DNA of 8,793 bases from Planctomycetota bacterium (GCA_030740295.1 JASLXP010000773.1:1-8793); one strand, 5' to 3'. Shown: positions 1 to 7,062, counted from the first letter of the stretch. The notes: a model not told the origin generated them from the letters alone. A program made the numbers and translations.

Positions 1-119
1 GATGCCTGACCCGGAGGGGAGGAAGCCATCCTGTGGCCAGAGGATACCACGCGAGTTCAGTTTATTTGAGCTCACAGGCTGGCAGCAGCCTGTGGCTACT
101 GGCGGGTACGTCGCTTTCA
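1..119. other. Intergenic region downstream of the GH42-like gene
   Basis: No convincing gene lies between the window edge and the stop codon of the large minus-strand hydrolase. It contains the hairpin at 73-94 and a weaker 5-bp inverted repeat around 28-45. On the minus strand an ATG at 29-27 opens a frame that runs off the window after nine codons (M-A-S-S-P-P-G-Q-A). It could be the start of a next gene in the same direction, but it is too short to judge and has no well-spaced Shine-Dalgarno motif. Confidence 0.5.
73..94 (-). terminator. Perfect 9-bp hairpin after the GH42-like gene, possible terminator
   Basis: CACAGGCTG and CAGCCTGTG form a perfect 9-bp inverted repeat around a 4-base loop, 26 bases past the minus-strand stop codon at 120-122. 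The position suits transcript termination or 3'-end protection. No run of T follows the stem on either strand, so it does not meet the usual intrinsic-terminator rule. The symmetry is seen directly; its role is inferred. Confidence 0.45.
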
Positions 120-3100
120 TCACTTTGCCTCCACATCAAATGTTGTTTCGGCTTTCATTCCTGTAATGACGTGTTCCGCGATGATTCGGTAACGTCCGGG
201 CTTTGCGCTGAAACTGATGGGCAGCATCACCTCGAGCTGACCGCCGCTGAACAGACGGTTGCCGCGGAACCATTCGAGTTCCTGTCCATCCGGTGAGAAG
301 ACTTCCAGGTGGATACCGTGACGAATGCTGCCTGAAATGAGATTCATCACATCCCCGAAGTCAATCCCAACCTGCAGCTTCAGTGCCTGACCGGGCACCC
401 TTGCTCCTGAAGACTGCATGCTCATTCCTTTGATATTCGCCGGCAAGAGTGCGAAAAATCGCGGCTGTAAATCCAACTGTATGTCCAGCCGATCGGCAAA
501 CCCAAGATATGTCCGGCCCCGGATATCCCAGACGTGATATTTCTGGGGCAAAACCATCGTCGTTTCGTCCTTCTCTTTTCCTTCGCTGGTGACGATGCGG
601 AGAAGGCCGACAAGCTTCGTGCTGCCGTTGTCAAACACTCGCATAAAAGTATCGCGACGGGGCAGGCCATTCGGCCAGAGCAACTCGACAGGAGCGCCCT
701 GGCCCGCGTAATCCTTCACCAGGGCTTCGACCGCATCAGATCCGGTGTAATCGCAGTTCTCCAATCTGGCGATATAGCCATTCAGAATGTTGGGCAGGTA
801 GGCTGCGTGGCCTTTGCCGTGATGGGTAACTTTGATCTCGCTGAATGTCGGAAACAGATCGGGCAGGCGAGGCTTCTCAAGTTTGCGTCCGTGTTCGGTG
901 AATGTGCCGGGCTCGTTGTCTGCGATGACAAGGCCGCCTTCAACGACGAACTTCCGGATCGCTTCAGCCTCTGCTGCAGACATCCCCTTGTTGTAGGGAA
1001 GGAGGAGGGCCTTGAACCCGCGCTCTTTCAGACCGTCATTCAAAAGGTCTTCAGGCGCAACGATGGTCGGCCGAATGCGGATTGAATTCATCAGCGCAAG
1101 GCAATCGCTTGGCGCGCCACCGATGATGCTGATGTTGTACATCCATGTGCCGGAAAAGCCGTTCGGCTGGAATGGATTAAGGCGGGAGATGTAGTGGTTG
1201 TATGGGGACCAGAGCATGGCCACCTGGTTGCGATGCGGTTTGGATTCGATGGCCAGCTTGCCAATCCCTCGCTGGATGAATCGCACTTCATTCGACAGGT
1301 CGAGAAAGTAGGGCAGCGGTTCGGAATAATCTGGCGTAAAGCAATGTTCTCCCCCGAGCGTGTCGGCGGTGATGCCTCGCTCCCAGTCGAAACCATTCAG
1401 CCCCATGAAGAGCACCAGCCAGGGCCATCGCTTGCGATGAATCTGTTTCTCCAAGTCAAACGTCCATCGAATCATCGACTGAGGCGCCATCAGGAAGTTC
1501 TTATCGCCGGCCATCGATTGCGGAAGCTCGGCGATGATGGCGTCGTGCCATTCGCTGTTCTGCTTTTGCCCGACGTAGAGCTTCGAGCTGGTCATGTGTT
1601 TCCGATAACGGGTGAAATCATGGTGGTCGTGCCCCACCCGCCCCGTGGTAGCCTGGGGAACGTATCGCCGAATCATGTCGGTGTAATCGATAAAGAACTG
1701 GCTCCAGACCCTAGACCGCATGAAATAACGGAAGTCGACCCAGCGAGGAAGCTGGTCGAGTTTGTCCGCATCCCGGAGCAGGATGCCGCGGATTTCGTCC
1801 CACGTTTTGAACTCGGAGTTCCACTCCCGATTGAGCGCGACGAGGTCGTTTCTGAACTGCTCACGACACCACTTTTGGAAACGCCTGGTCGTCGTCGGCC
1901 CGAATCCTGAGTTCTCCATTCCGTTGAACTCACCGGAAAGGTAATTCTCACCGGTCAATGTGTAGAAAGGAGTGCCGAATCGTGATGCGAGTTTGTATTG
2001 CTGCGCGCGATGATAGAGCCAGTCGGCATTCATGAAGTGACGTTTATGGGGAAACTTCTTCGGGTCGAGTCTCTCGCCGGTCTCAGCAATGGCGCGCGCC
2101 ATGCGGCCAACTTCGGCCCAGTCCATCTGCGTCTGCTCTTTGCGCGAGTCCAGATTGTGATCGCTCGGATGGAGTATCTCTCCAAGATGCTCACCATAGA
2201 CGACGCTGCGCAGATGATGGCGAGCGTTGTGAAAGAACTGTTGATGCCGGCTGTAGATGAGGTAGGTGTACGCAGAGTTAATGCCGAACTCTCGAAGCCT
2301 CTGCGCGTGGAGTTCGCCTTTCCAGTCCCCATTCCCCGGCGTCGGAGCAAAGATGAGCATGAACATGTAATCATCAAAGGTCCAATTCGGGATGGGCATG
2401 GGAAGCTCACTTGCATCCACGATCCCATCTGCGTCACGAATCTCGCACCGGATATCCCACAGCTCTGTGAGGGCATTCTTGACAGGCAGGCTGTAAGTGG
2501 CCTGCTGGCGATTATCGGCAAGTTTCGAGATTCCGATGTTGGCAATCCGTCCCCATGTGTCCACGGCAAAGACGCTGACAGATTGGTCAGCCTTCAATGG
2601 CTCGGAGAGCTCTAATCTGCCTGTGATGTTCTCTCCTTCGGGGTATCGGTCCTTATCGGCTGTGACTGAAACCACCCTCTGGCTGGACTCCACCTGAAAG
2701 CTGCGTGAGACGAACTCCATCACTTCGCCGGCGGAGTTGGTGGCGCGAGCATCGGCGAAGTATATGCCTCGACGGAGGACCGGAATCGAGATCTCTTTCG
2801 TACCCGGTTTACCCGGCGCAATCTGAAGCGACTGAACACTGTCCTCGAGAATCTCGCCGGAACGGTCTCGGATAGTCAGATGAAGTTTAAATGGCGCCGG
2901 TGCCCGTTTGTCGAAATCAAAGAATTTCAGTGTTGCCACGGCTTTGGATTCTTTGAGGTGCTGCCGGTCTATCACTAATTGTGGCTGTTCCGATTTCCAG
3001 GACAGTCTTTTGTGTTCCTTGTCAGAAGGAGGCGGCTTCAAGTCGGTGCCGGGCGCCTCTATTGATATCGATAGCTGGACATCCGCCTCTCTCTTTGCAG

Positions 3101-3986
3101 CCCAGAGGATGGCCCGTGAAAGCAGCGCAAAATCGTAGTCGTACATCACCTTGTCGTGATCGCCGCTGGGATGCAGGCGGTAGGGTGACAGGGAATTACT
3201 GTTGCGGCGTGCGACGGTTTCATCGAAGTAATCGAGGGCGAGGAGCCTTCCCTTGCCGTGAGGCTTGGCACAGATGTTCACGGCAGCCTGCGCAAACTGA
3301 TGACGTGGGACACCTGCTAGATCTTTGTATGCGCCGTGCTCCTTCAGTACATGCAGCGGCAACACGTCGAGAGGCAGGGCATTAAGGATGGAATCCGCGG
3401 CATTGGGGATCGAGTTCGTTTCGAAGAGGCTGCTGAATTGCGCATCCTTTCCGCTGGCAACCTGGTTTGAATGAACCGCCTTCTTTAATCGGTTCGGCGA
3501 GATGTATACGAGCCCAGCCCCGCGCTCGACGTGTTTCAGGATCAGGCTCTTCACCTCGCCGGGAATCACCAACCACGAAATCTTCGCGATAACGATGGCA
3601 TCGTACGTGTGACCAAGGCTCAGCCTGCGCCGCGCGATATCCTGCAAGACCAGCTTCGCCTTCACTCCCTGGATGGGTGTCGCGGTTGGGCCTTCGGCAT
3701 AGCCTTCTGCCCAAACACCGAACCCCGCATTCATGATGACCGTATAGTGCAGTTCCAATCGCTGCGCTGCTTCGACAACCTCGCGGGAGTCCCTGTAGGG
3801 GATGATGAAGAGTACATTGAGCCGCGGCCCGGCCAGTGGATTGGCCCACTTGAAATGAAACGTCTCAAGCGTACCGGGTAGGCGGTCGTACGGCTGGTTC
3901 GGATCGATGTAACGAGGAGCAGACCAGCCAGATGAAATCGCAATCGTAGCAATCAGGAAGAAGAATCTGGTACAGCGGAGTGTCAT
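120..3986 (-). CDS. Secreted GH42-like (clan GH-A) multidomain glycoside hydrolase
   Basis: This 1288-residue protein probably hydrolyses beta-galactoside-type or related glycosidic bonds outside the cytoplasm. It starts with a signal peptide (Arg at 4 and 7, hydrophobic 8-18, likely cleavage near Ala23). Residues about 55-300 look like an amidotransferase-like (GATase) alpha/beta domain, including a strand-turn at 129-162. Residues about 340-530 hold beta-sandwich modules; the one at 435-530 has the DRYPEGENITGRL pattern of macroglobulin-like MG2 folds. The TIM-barrel region spans about 540-910; Glu680 in TGEN (or Glu686) is the candidate acid/base, followed by the GH42-like stretch FRNDLVALNREWNSEF (711-726). 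Residues about 918-1050 resemble the GH42 trimerisation/GATase-like domain, and two beta-sandwich segments follow (about 1110-1182 and 1195-1288). It is far longer than ordinary GH42 enzymes (about 650-700 residues). The expected nucleophile Glu is not obvious: the matching place reads FLMAPQS (831-837). It lies 60 bp downstream of the CBM-like gene, probably cotranscribed. The ATG has no clear Shine-Dalgarno but starts the signal peptide directly. That this is a gene is nearly certain; exact family and substrate are not. Confidence 0.85.
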   Translation of the reverse strand: MTLRCTRFFFLIATIAISSGWSAPRYIDPNQPYDRLPGTLETFHFKWANPLAGPRLNVLFIIPYRDSREVVEAAQRLELHYTVIMNAGFGVWAEGYAEGPTATPIQGVKAKLVLQDIARRRLSLGHTYDAIVIAKISWLVIPGEVKSLILKHVERGAGLVYISPNRLKKAVHSNQVASGKDAQFSSLFETNSIPNAADSILNALPLDVLPLHVLKEHGAYKDLAGVPRHQFAQAAVNICAKPHGKGRLLALDYFDETVARRNSNSLSPYRLHPSGDHDKVMYDYDFALLSRAILWAAKREADVQLSISIEAPGTDLKPPPSDKEHKRLSWKSEQPQLVIDRQHLKESKAVATLKFFDFDKRAPAPFKLHLTIRDRSGEILEDSVQSLQIAPGKPGTKEISIPVLRRGIYFADARATNSAGEVMEFVSRSFQVESSQRVVSVTADKDRYPEGENITGRLELSEPLKADQSVSVFAVDTWGRIANIGISKLADNRQQATYSLPVKNALTELWDIRCEIRDADGIVDASELPMPIPNWTFDDYMFMLIFAPTPGNGDWKGELHAQRLREFGINSAYTYLIYSRHQQFFHNARHHLRSVVYGEHLGEILHPSDHNLDSRKEQTQMDWAEVGRMARAIAETGERLDPKKFPHKRHFMNADWLYHRAQQYKLASRFGTPFYTLTGENYLSGEFNGMENSGFGPTTTRRFQKWCREQFRNDLVALNREWNSEFKTWDEIRGILLRDADKLDQLPRWVDFRYFMRSRVWSQFFIDYTDMIRRYVPQATTGRVGHDHHDFTRYRKHMTSSKLYVGQKQNSEWHDAIIAELPQSMAGDKNFLMAPQSMIRWTFDLEKQIHRKRWPWLVLFMGLNGFDWERGITADTLGGEHCFTPDYSEPLPYFLDLSNEVRFIQRGIGKLAIESKPHRNQVAMLWSPYNHYISRLNPFQPNGFSGTWMYNISIIGGAPSDCLALMNSIRIRPTIVAPEDLLNDGLKERGFKALLLPYNKGMSAAEAEAIRKFVVEGGLVIADNEPGTFTEHGRKLEKPRLPDLFPTFSEIKVTHHGKGHAAYLPNILNGYIARLENCDYTGSDAVEALVKDYAGQGAPVELLWPNGLPRRDTFMRVFDNGSTKLVGLLRIVTSEGKEKDETTMVLPQKYHVWDIRGRTYLGFADRLDIQLDLQPRFFALLPANIKGMSMQSSGARVPGQALKLQVGIDFGDVMNLISGSIRHGIHLEVFSPDGQELEWFRGNRLFSGGQLEVMLPISFSAKPGRYRIIAEHVITGMKAETTFDVEAK

Positions 3987-4045
3987 CAGTCAGGAAGTGC
4001 TCTTACCGAAGTTCTGAAATGCTTTCTAAGTTTTGGCTGGAGCCG

Positions 4046-4672
4046 TCACTGCAGAGAACTCTCGTTCACCGCTCCACGAGCGTCAACCTTTAAACCCTCA
4101 TCCCATTTGAGGACGACCAGGTCATCAATGGTCAGATCGCCAGTGCCCTCATACCGGACTTTCGAGCGATGACAATCAGGAGCCGTGATCTTGATCTTGT
4201 GGACGACTTTTACCCACCTGCCGGGCGAGTTCACCTTCACGGTGTTTGGCACGCCCTGGCTGAAGTACTGATTAGCGCTGTTCATGAGGAACAGTATGAA
4301 TCGTGCGTTGCCTTTACCCCTGACGAAGAACCGGATGTACAAAGTCTCGCCCGTCCTGGCATCGAACTGGTCTCGCAGAAAGAATCCGCCATCCACCCTG
4401 AATGCACGCTTACCGGAATGCACTTCCCTGCCAGCTTCACCCTCAACAATCGCCAGGCGTTTCGTCTTTCCGGATATCTGATCGAAGTTTGCCGGTATCT
4501 CACCGATGAAGCGTCCGGAGAATTTGACGCCATCTTTCACAGGCTTCAGAAAGTACCCACCAGTGAGATCGATGTCGCGCGTCTCTTCAAAGCCGCCATT
4601 CTTAATGAGGCTGCGACTCAGAAGAGAGTCATCTGCTTCGATGGTGGCAATGATGATTAGAAAGGGGATCAC
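4046..4672 (-). CDS. Small exported CBM-like (galactose-binding jelly-roll fold) protein
   Basis: A protein of 208 residues if started at the GTG at 4672. After a hydrophobic N-terminus (IPFLIIIATIEA) it has NGGFEE at 25-30, the hallmark opening of CBM4/9-type galactose-binding-like modules, and ends that fold with GDLTIDDLVVL at 178-188. One such domain accounts for nearly the whole protein; no catalytic domain is present. It likely binds a glycan or coats the cell surface, possibly assisting the large hydrolase encoded 60 bp downstream on the same strand. The start is uncertain. The GTG leaves a signal peptide with no positive charge, whereas in-frame CTG codons at 4708 and 4735 would add an Arg-containing n-region (YQLCRLISLEIV). 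An in-frame stop at 4745-4747 bounds the frame, and no ATG lies between. The CBM-like assignment rests on motif pattern only; a general family of secreted proteins sharing the fold remains possible. Confidence 0.75.
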   Translation of the reverse strand: MIPFLIIIATIEADDSLLSRSLIKNGGFEETRDIDLTGGYFLKPVKDGVKFSGRFIGEIPANFDQISGKTKRLAIVEGEAGREVHSGKRAFRVDGGFFLRDQFDARTGETLYIRFFVRGKGNARFILFLMNSANQYFSQGVPNTVKVNSPGRWVKVVHKIKITAPDCHRSKVRYEGTGDLTIDDLVVLKWDEGLKVDARGAVNESSLQ

Positions 4673-4790
4673 GATCTCAAGGGAAATGAGTCGGCAAAGT
4701 TGATACAGTCCCGCCGCCCTGGTTTCGCTGAACAGGGCGCATCCTTATCGAATACTCAATGATTCAACAAGCAACAACAGATTCCCGATC
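4673..4790. promoter_or_regulatory. Divergent intergenic region, presumed promoters for both directions
   Basis: This 118-bp stretch separates the minus-strand CBM-like/GH42-like pair from the plus-strand aminopeptidase gene, so both transcripts probably begin here. A loose sigma70-like pair can be read on the plus strand (TTTCGC near 4723, then TATCGA 17 bases later), but it matches the consensus poorly. No operator-like palindrome was seen. The AT-richer part next to the aminopeptidase start has CAACAA-type repetition and no Shine-Dalgarno motif. The minus-strand part may encode the true N-terminus of the CBM-like protein. Confidence 0.4.
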
Positions 4791-5909
4791 ATGGACACAC
4801 GAATTACCAGACTTGCCGATCTCCTCATCAATTACTCAACAAACACCCAGCCCGGCGAAAAACTGCTCGTCGAAATGTTCGGATTCTCGCCGCTCCCGCT
4901 GTTGAAAGAGGTCATCACGATCGCAACGAGGAAGGGCATCATCGTTCATCACCACATCTATGAAAACGGGGCTTCACGGCGCTTTCTGCTCGACGCCAGT
5001 GACGATCAGATTGCCGACCAGGCTACTCACGCTTTGCAGCGAATGAAAGACATGGACTGCTACCTCGGCATCCGCAGCAGCGATAACATTGCGGAGATGT
5101 CTGACGTGCCCCCTGACCGGATGAAGGCGTACCAAAATCTTGTCGTCAATCCGGTCCATCTCGAGGAGCGGGTCAAGAACACCCGCTGGTGTGTGCTTCG
5201 CTGGCCAAATGCTTCGATGGCTCAGCAAGCCAACCAGCCGGTCGAAGTCTTCGAGGATTTCTATTTCAAAGTTTGCACACTCGATTACGCAAAGATGGAC
5301 AAAGCCATGGGGCCTCTGTCTGAGAAGATGGCCCAGGCCGACGAAGTCCACATCAAGGCGCCGGGCACAGACCTGCGGTTCTCAATCCGAGGAATTCCAA
5401 ACAGAAAATGTTCCGGGTCACATAACATTCCGGATGGCGAGCTTTTCACCGCTCCCATCAGAGATTCAGTCAACGGCACGATCATCTTCAACGCGGGTGC
5501 GACCCACGAGAGTGTGAGCTATTCGGAAATTACGCTGACCTTCGAGAACGGCAAAATCGTGAAAGCCGAATCGCCGGAAAACGAGGACAAACTGAACGCG
5601 GTTCTGGATCGTGACGAAGGCGCACGATACGTGGGCGAGTTCTCCTTCGGATTCAATCCACACATTCTCGACCCGATGAAGGACACGCTCTTTGACGAAA
5701 AAATCGCCGGCAGCATCCACATGGCCATGGGCCAGGCATATGAAGAGTGTGACAACGGAAATCGCTCCATGGTGCATTGGGACATGGTCCACATTCAGCG
5801 CCCCGAATACGGTGGAGGCGAGATTTACTTTGACGGCGAACTCATCCGCAAAGATGGACTGTTCGTGCTGCCGGAACTGGAGGGTCTGAATCCTGAGAAT
5901 CTCGTCTGA
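4791..5909 (+). CDS. M29-family metallo-aminopeptidase (aminopeptidase T/S-like)
   Basis: A 372-residue cytoplasmic protein with no signal peptide, predicted to remove N-terminal amino acids from peptides using a two-metal centre. All metal ligands known for the M29 family can be placed: Glu217 in NIPDGE, Glu283 in GEFSFG, His310 in GSIHMAMGQAY, Tyr317, and His329 and Asp331 in HWDMV. The 66-residue gap between the two Glu, the 7-residue His-Tyr gap and the H-x-D pair agree with characterised aminopeptidase T. The final segment between Tyr317 and His329 is shorter than in the roughly 410-residue aminopeptidase T/S enzymes, which partly explains the lower total length. The ATG is the first usable start and gives a typical M29 N-terminus (RLADLLINYS, then PGEKLLVE), although no Shine-Dalgarno precedes it. 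The gene stands alone on the plus strand between two minus-strand clusters. The family assignment is firm; the physiological peptide substrate is unknown. Confidence 0.92.
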   Translation: MDTRITRLADLLINYSTNTQPGEKLLVEMFGFSPLPLLKEVITIATRKGIIVHHHIYENGASRRFLLDASDDQIADQATHALQRMKDMDCYLGIRSSDNIAEMSDVPPDRMKAYQNLVVNPVHLEERVKNTRWCVLRWPNASMAQQANQPVEVFEDFYFKVCTLDYAKMDKAMGPLSEKMAQADEVHIKAPGTDLRFSIRGIPNRKCSGSHNIPDGELFTAPIRDSVNGTIIFNAGATHESVSYSEITLTFENGKIVKAESPENEDKLNAVLDRDEGARYVGEFSFGFNPHILDPMKDTLFDEKIAGSIHMAMGQAYEECDNGNRSMVHWDMVHIQRPEYGGGEIYFDGELIRKDGLFVLPELEGLNPENLV

Positions 5910-5916
5910 CAGCCGA

Positions 5917-6714
5917 TCATGATTTGTCCTGACACGCGTCAGGGCTTCCGACCTTCCTCAGGATATAAACGCCTTCGGCTTCCGGGTCGCGTTCGACCTT
6001 CCACTGGAATCTGAGACCCAGGGTCTTCCTGGTTTCATCAACGAAATAGTGATTATTGCCGTAGTCGCCGGTAAGGAAGAGGCTGGCAAACTTGACATCC
6101 TCGGCATCCTGGATAGCCAGTCGAAAGGCCTCGCAGAGGTCATCGAACGGCACCAGCACTTCCGCATCCCGTACCATGCCAAAATTAGGGCCAAAGCGGG
6201 TAGGGCTGTCCGGGGTTCGCTCTGGTTGGCCGATCCGAAGGCAAATCCCCGACAGGAAATCATGCTGGCCGGTGTACATCTCTATCAGCAGTTCCTGGCA
6301 GCATTTGCTGTAGCTGTAGAAGTTGACGGGAGAGAAGTTGTGGTAGGCAGGCCGATCCGGATATTCGGGCTTCGCCCATACAGTCATCACAGTGGAGGCA
6401 AAAACGATTCGCGGCACTTTCAACTCCACACATGCCTCAAGGACATTGGTCGTTCCTTTGATGTTCACATCGGCCTGTTTCCCCAAGTCATGGTCCGGAT
6501 GACCGTAAGCCATATGGAGAACCGCGTCTGCCCCAGCCATGGCCTCATCGACGGTCCTCCGATCAGTTACGCTGCCAACGATTGACTCGGTGACTCCTTC
6601 TGCCGGGTTCAAGTCCAACGAGACCACGTCAGCCTCTTTCATCAGGACCGGCAGCAGCCGCCGACCGATATAGCCAGCGCCGCCTGTAACAAGAATTCTC
6701 TTTCGATCTGACAT
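5917..6714 (-). CDS. NAD-dependent SDR sugar dehydrogenase/epimerase, uronate-dehydrogenase-like
   Basis: A 265-residue extended/atypical short-chain dehydrogenase. The nucleotide-binding TGGAGYIG is at 10-17, and Asp34 at the end of the second strand suggests NAD rather than NADP. Ser107 sits in FASTVM, and the catalytic Tyr133-x-x-x-Lys137 in FYSYSK. Length, the IVFAST strand, the YxxxKCxxE pattern and the late FDDLCEAFRLAI helix recall bacterial uronate dehydrogenases, which oxidise galacturonate or glucuronate to the lactone; UDP-sugar 4-epimerases share the same fold, so the substrate is not settled. The frame is open upstream to 6789, but the ATG at 6714 is preferred: it places the Rossmann motif at the normal distance and sits 4 bp after the upstream membrane-protein stop. 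No Shine-Dalgarno is visible, so translational coupling is likely. The protein is probably cytoplasmic, cotranscribed with the GH20-like gene, and its stop is 7 bp from the convergent aminopeptidase stop. Confidence 0.88.
   Translation of the reverse strand: MSDRKRILVTGGAGYIGRRLLPVLMKEADVVSLDLNPAEGVTESIVGSVTDRRTVDEAMAGADAVLHMAYGHPDHDLGKQADVNIKGTTNVLEACVELKVPRIVFASTVMTVWAKPEYPDRPAYHNFSPVNFYSYSKCCQELLIEMYTGQHDFLSGICLRIGQPERTPDSPTRFGPNFGMVRDAEVLVPFDDLCEAFRLAIQDAEDVKFASLFLTGDYGNNHYFVDETRKTLGLRFQWKVERDPEAEGVYILRKVGSPDACQDKS
5928..5943. terminator. Small hairpin beyond the aminopeptidase gene
   Basis: CCTGAC and GTCAGG make a perfect 6-bp inverted repeat around the loop ACGC, starting 19 bases after the aminopeptidase stop and lying inside the 3' end of the convergent SDR gene. 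It could help end plus-strand transcription, but the stem is short, there is no T run, and the bases are also coding, so chance is a real possibility. Confidence 0.25.
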
Positions 6715-6718
6715 CACA

Positions 6719-6991
6719 TTAGAAGCCGTAGATTCGGATATGCGCGAGTATGCCCAGGGCGAGACCCGTGATCGCAGCGCCGATGACAAGCCACGGGGTC
6801 TCGATCTGATTGGGGAACACTATACCGGAGATTCCTACGAGACAGAACAGGGGCGCGCCCCAAACCGCGATGGGGAAGAAAGCTCCGCTATCCATCCAAT
6901 ACCAGTGATTGAGGGAGAAGATGGCCGCGGCAATCAAAGCGCATTTGAACCATTGCTTTCGAGTGACCTGATCTGAATCACCATGGTTCAT
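6719..6991 (-). CDS. Small three-helix membrane protein, unknown function
   Basis: A 90-residue protein I do not recognise. After a short polar start with TRKQ at 10-13 it shows three hydrophobic segments: about 15-32, 38-59 and 66-84, the last rich in Gly and Ala (VIGAAITGLALGILA). The basic residues before the first helix suggest a cytoplasmic N-terminus. No catalytic motif is seen. Codon-level support comes from context: it lies between the GH20-like gene (128 bp upstream) and the SDR gene (starting 4 bp past its stop), all on one strand. A weak GAAGG lies 9 bases before the ATG, making it the only visible start here with even a modest Shine-Dalgarno match. The overlapping plus-strand frame (6740-6976) is hydrophilic and lacks support. 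It may be a generic inner-membrane protein unrelated to sugar use. Confidence 0.68.
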   Translation of the reverse strand: MNHGDSDQVTRKQWFKCALIAAAIFSLNHWYWMDSGAFFPIAVWGAPLFCLVGISGIVFPNQIETPWLVIGAAITGLALGILAHIRIYGF

Positions 6992-7021
6992 TCAAGAATG
7001 CCTTCGATGGGAAGTTGGTAT

Positions 7022-7039
7022 CGGGAAGTCTATTTCCCG
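7022..7039. repeat. 6-bp inverted repeat in the intergenic spacer
   Basis: CGGGAA and TTCCCG pair perfectly around the 6-base loop GTCTAT. It lies 31 bases upstream of the membrane-protein start on the minus strand, where it could be a protein-binding operator or a leader hairpin; the short stem means chance cannot be excluded. Confidence 0.35.
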
Positions 7040-7062
7040 CATAACAGTTGTCTTCCCGCAGA

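Noticed and set aside
534..1085. Plus-strand open frame of 183 codons
   Set aside because: Antisense to the C-terminal part of the large hydrolase, with no motif and no ribosome-binding context.
1194..1910. Plus-strand open frame of 238 codons opposite the large hydrolase
   Set aside because: It lies wholly antisense to a gene with clear domain structure, has no recognisable domain, and reads as Pro/Arg/Val-rich complement of that coding frame.
4169..4660. Plus-strand open frame of 163 codons opposite the CBM-like gene
   Set aside because: No domain is visible, and the minus-strand reading has a hydrophobic leader and characteristic NGGFEE and LTIDDLVV motifs.
5945..6000. Short repeated CGACCTTCC near the SDR 3' end
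   Set aside because: Two 9-base copies within coding sequence are easily explained by chance and codon use.
6049..6585. Plus-strand open frame of 178 codons opposite the SDR gene
   Set aside because: The minus strand encodes an intact Rossmann motif and catalytic YxxxK here; the plus-strand product has no supportable fold.
6715..6789. Longer SDR start at the ATG at 6789
   Set aside because: It would add 25 residues before a motif that normally lies near the N-terminus and would overlap the membrane-protein gene by 71 bases.
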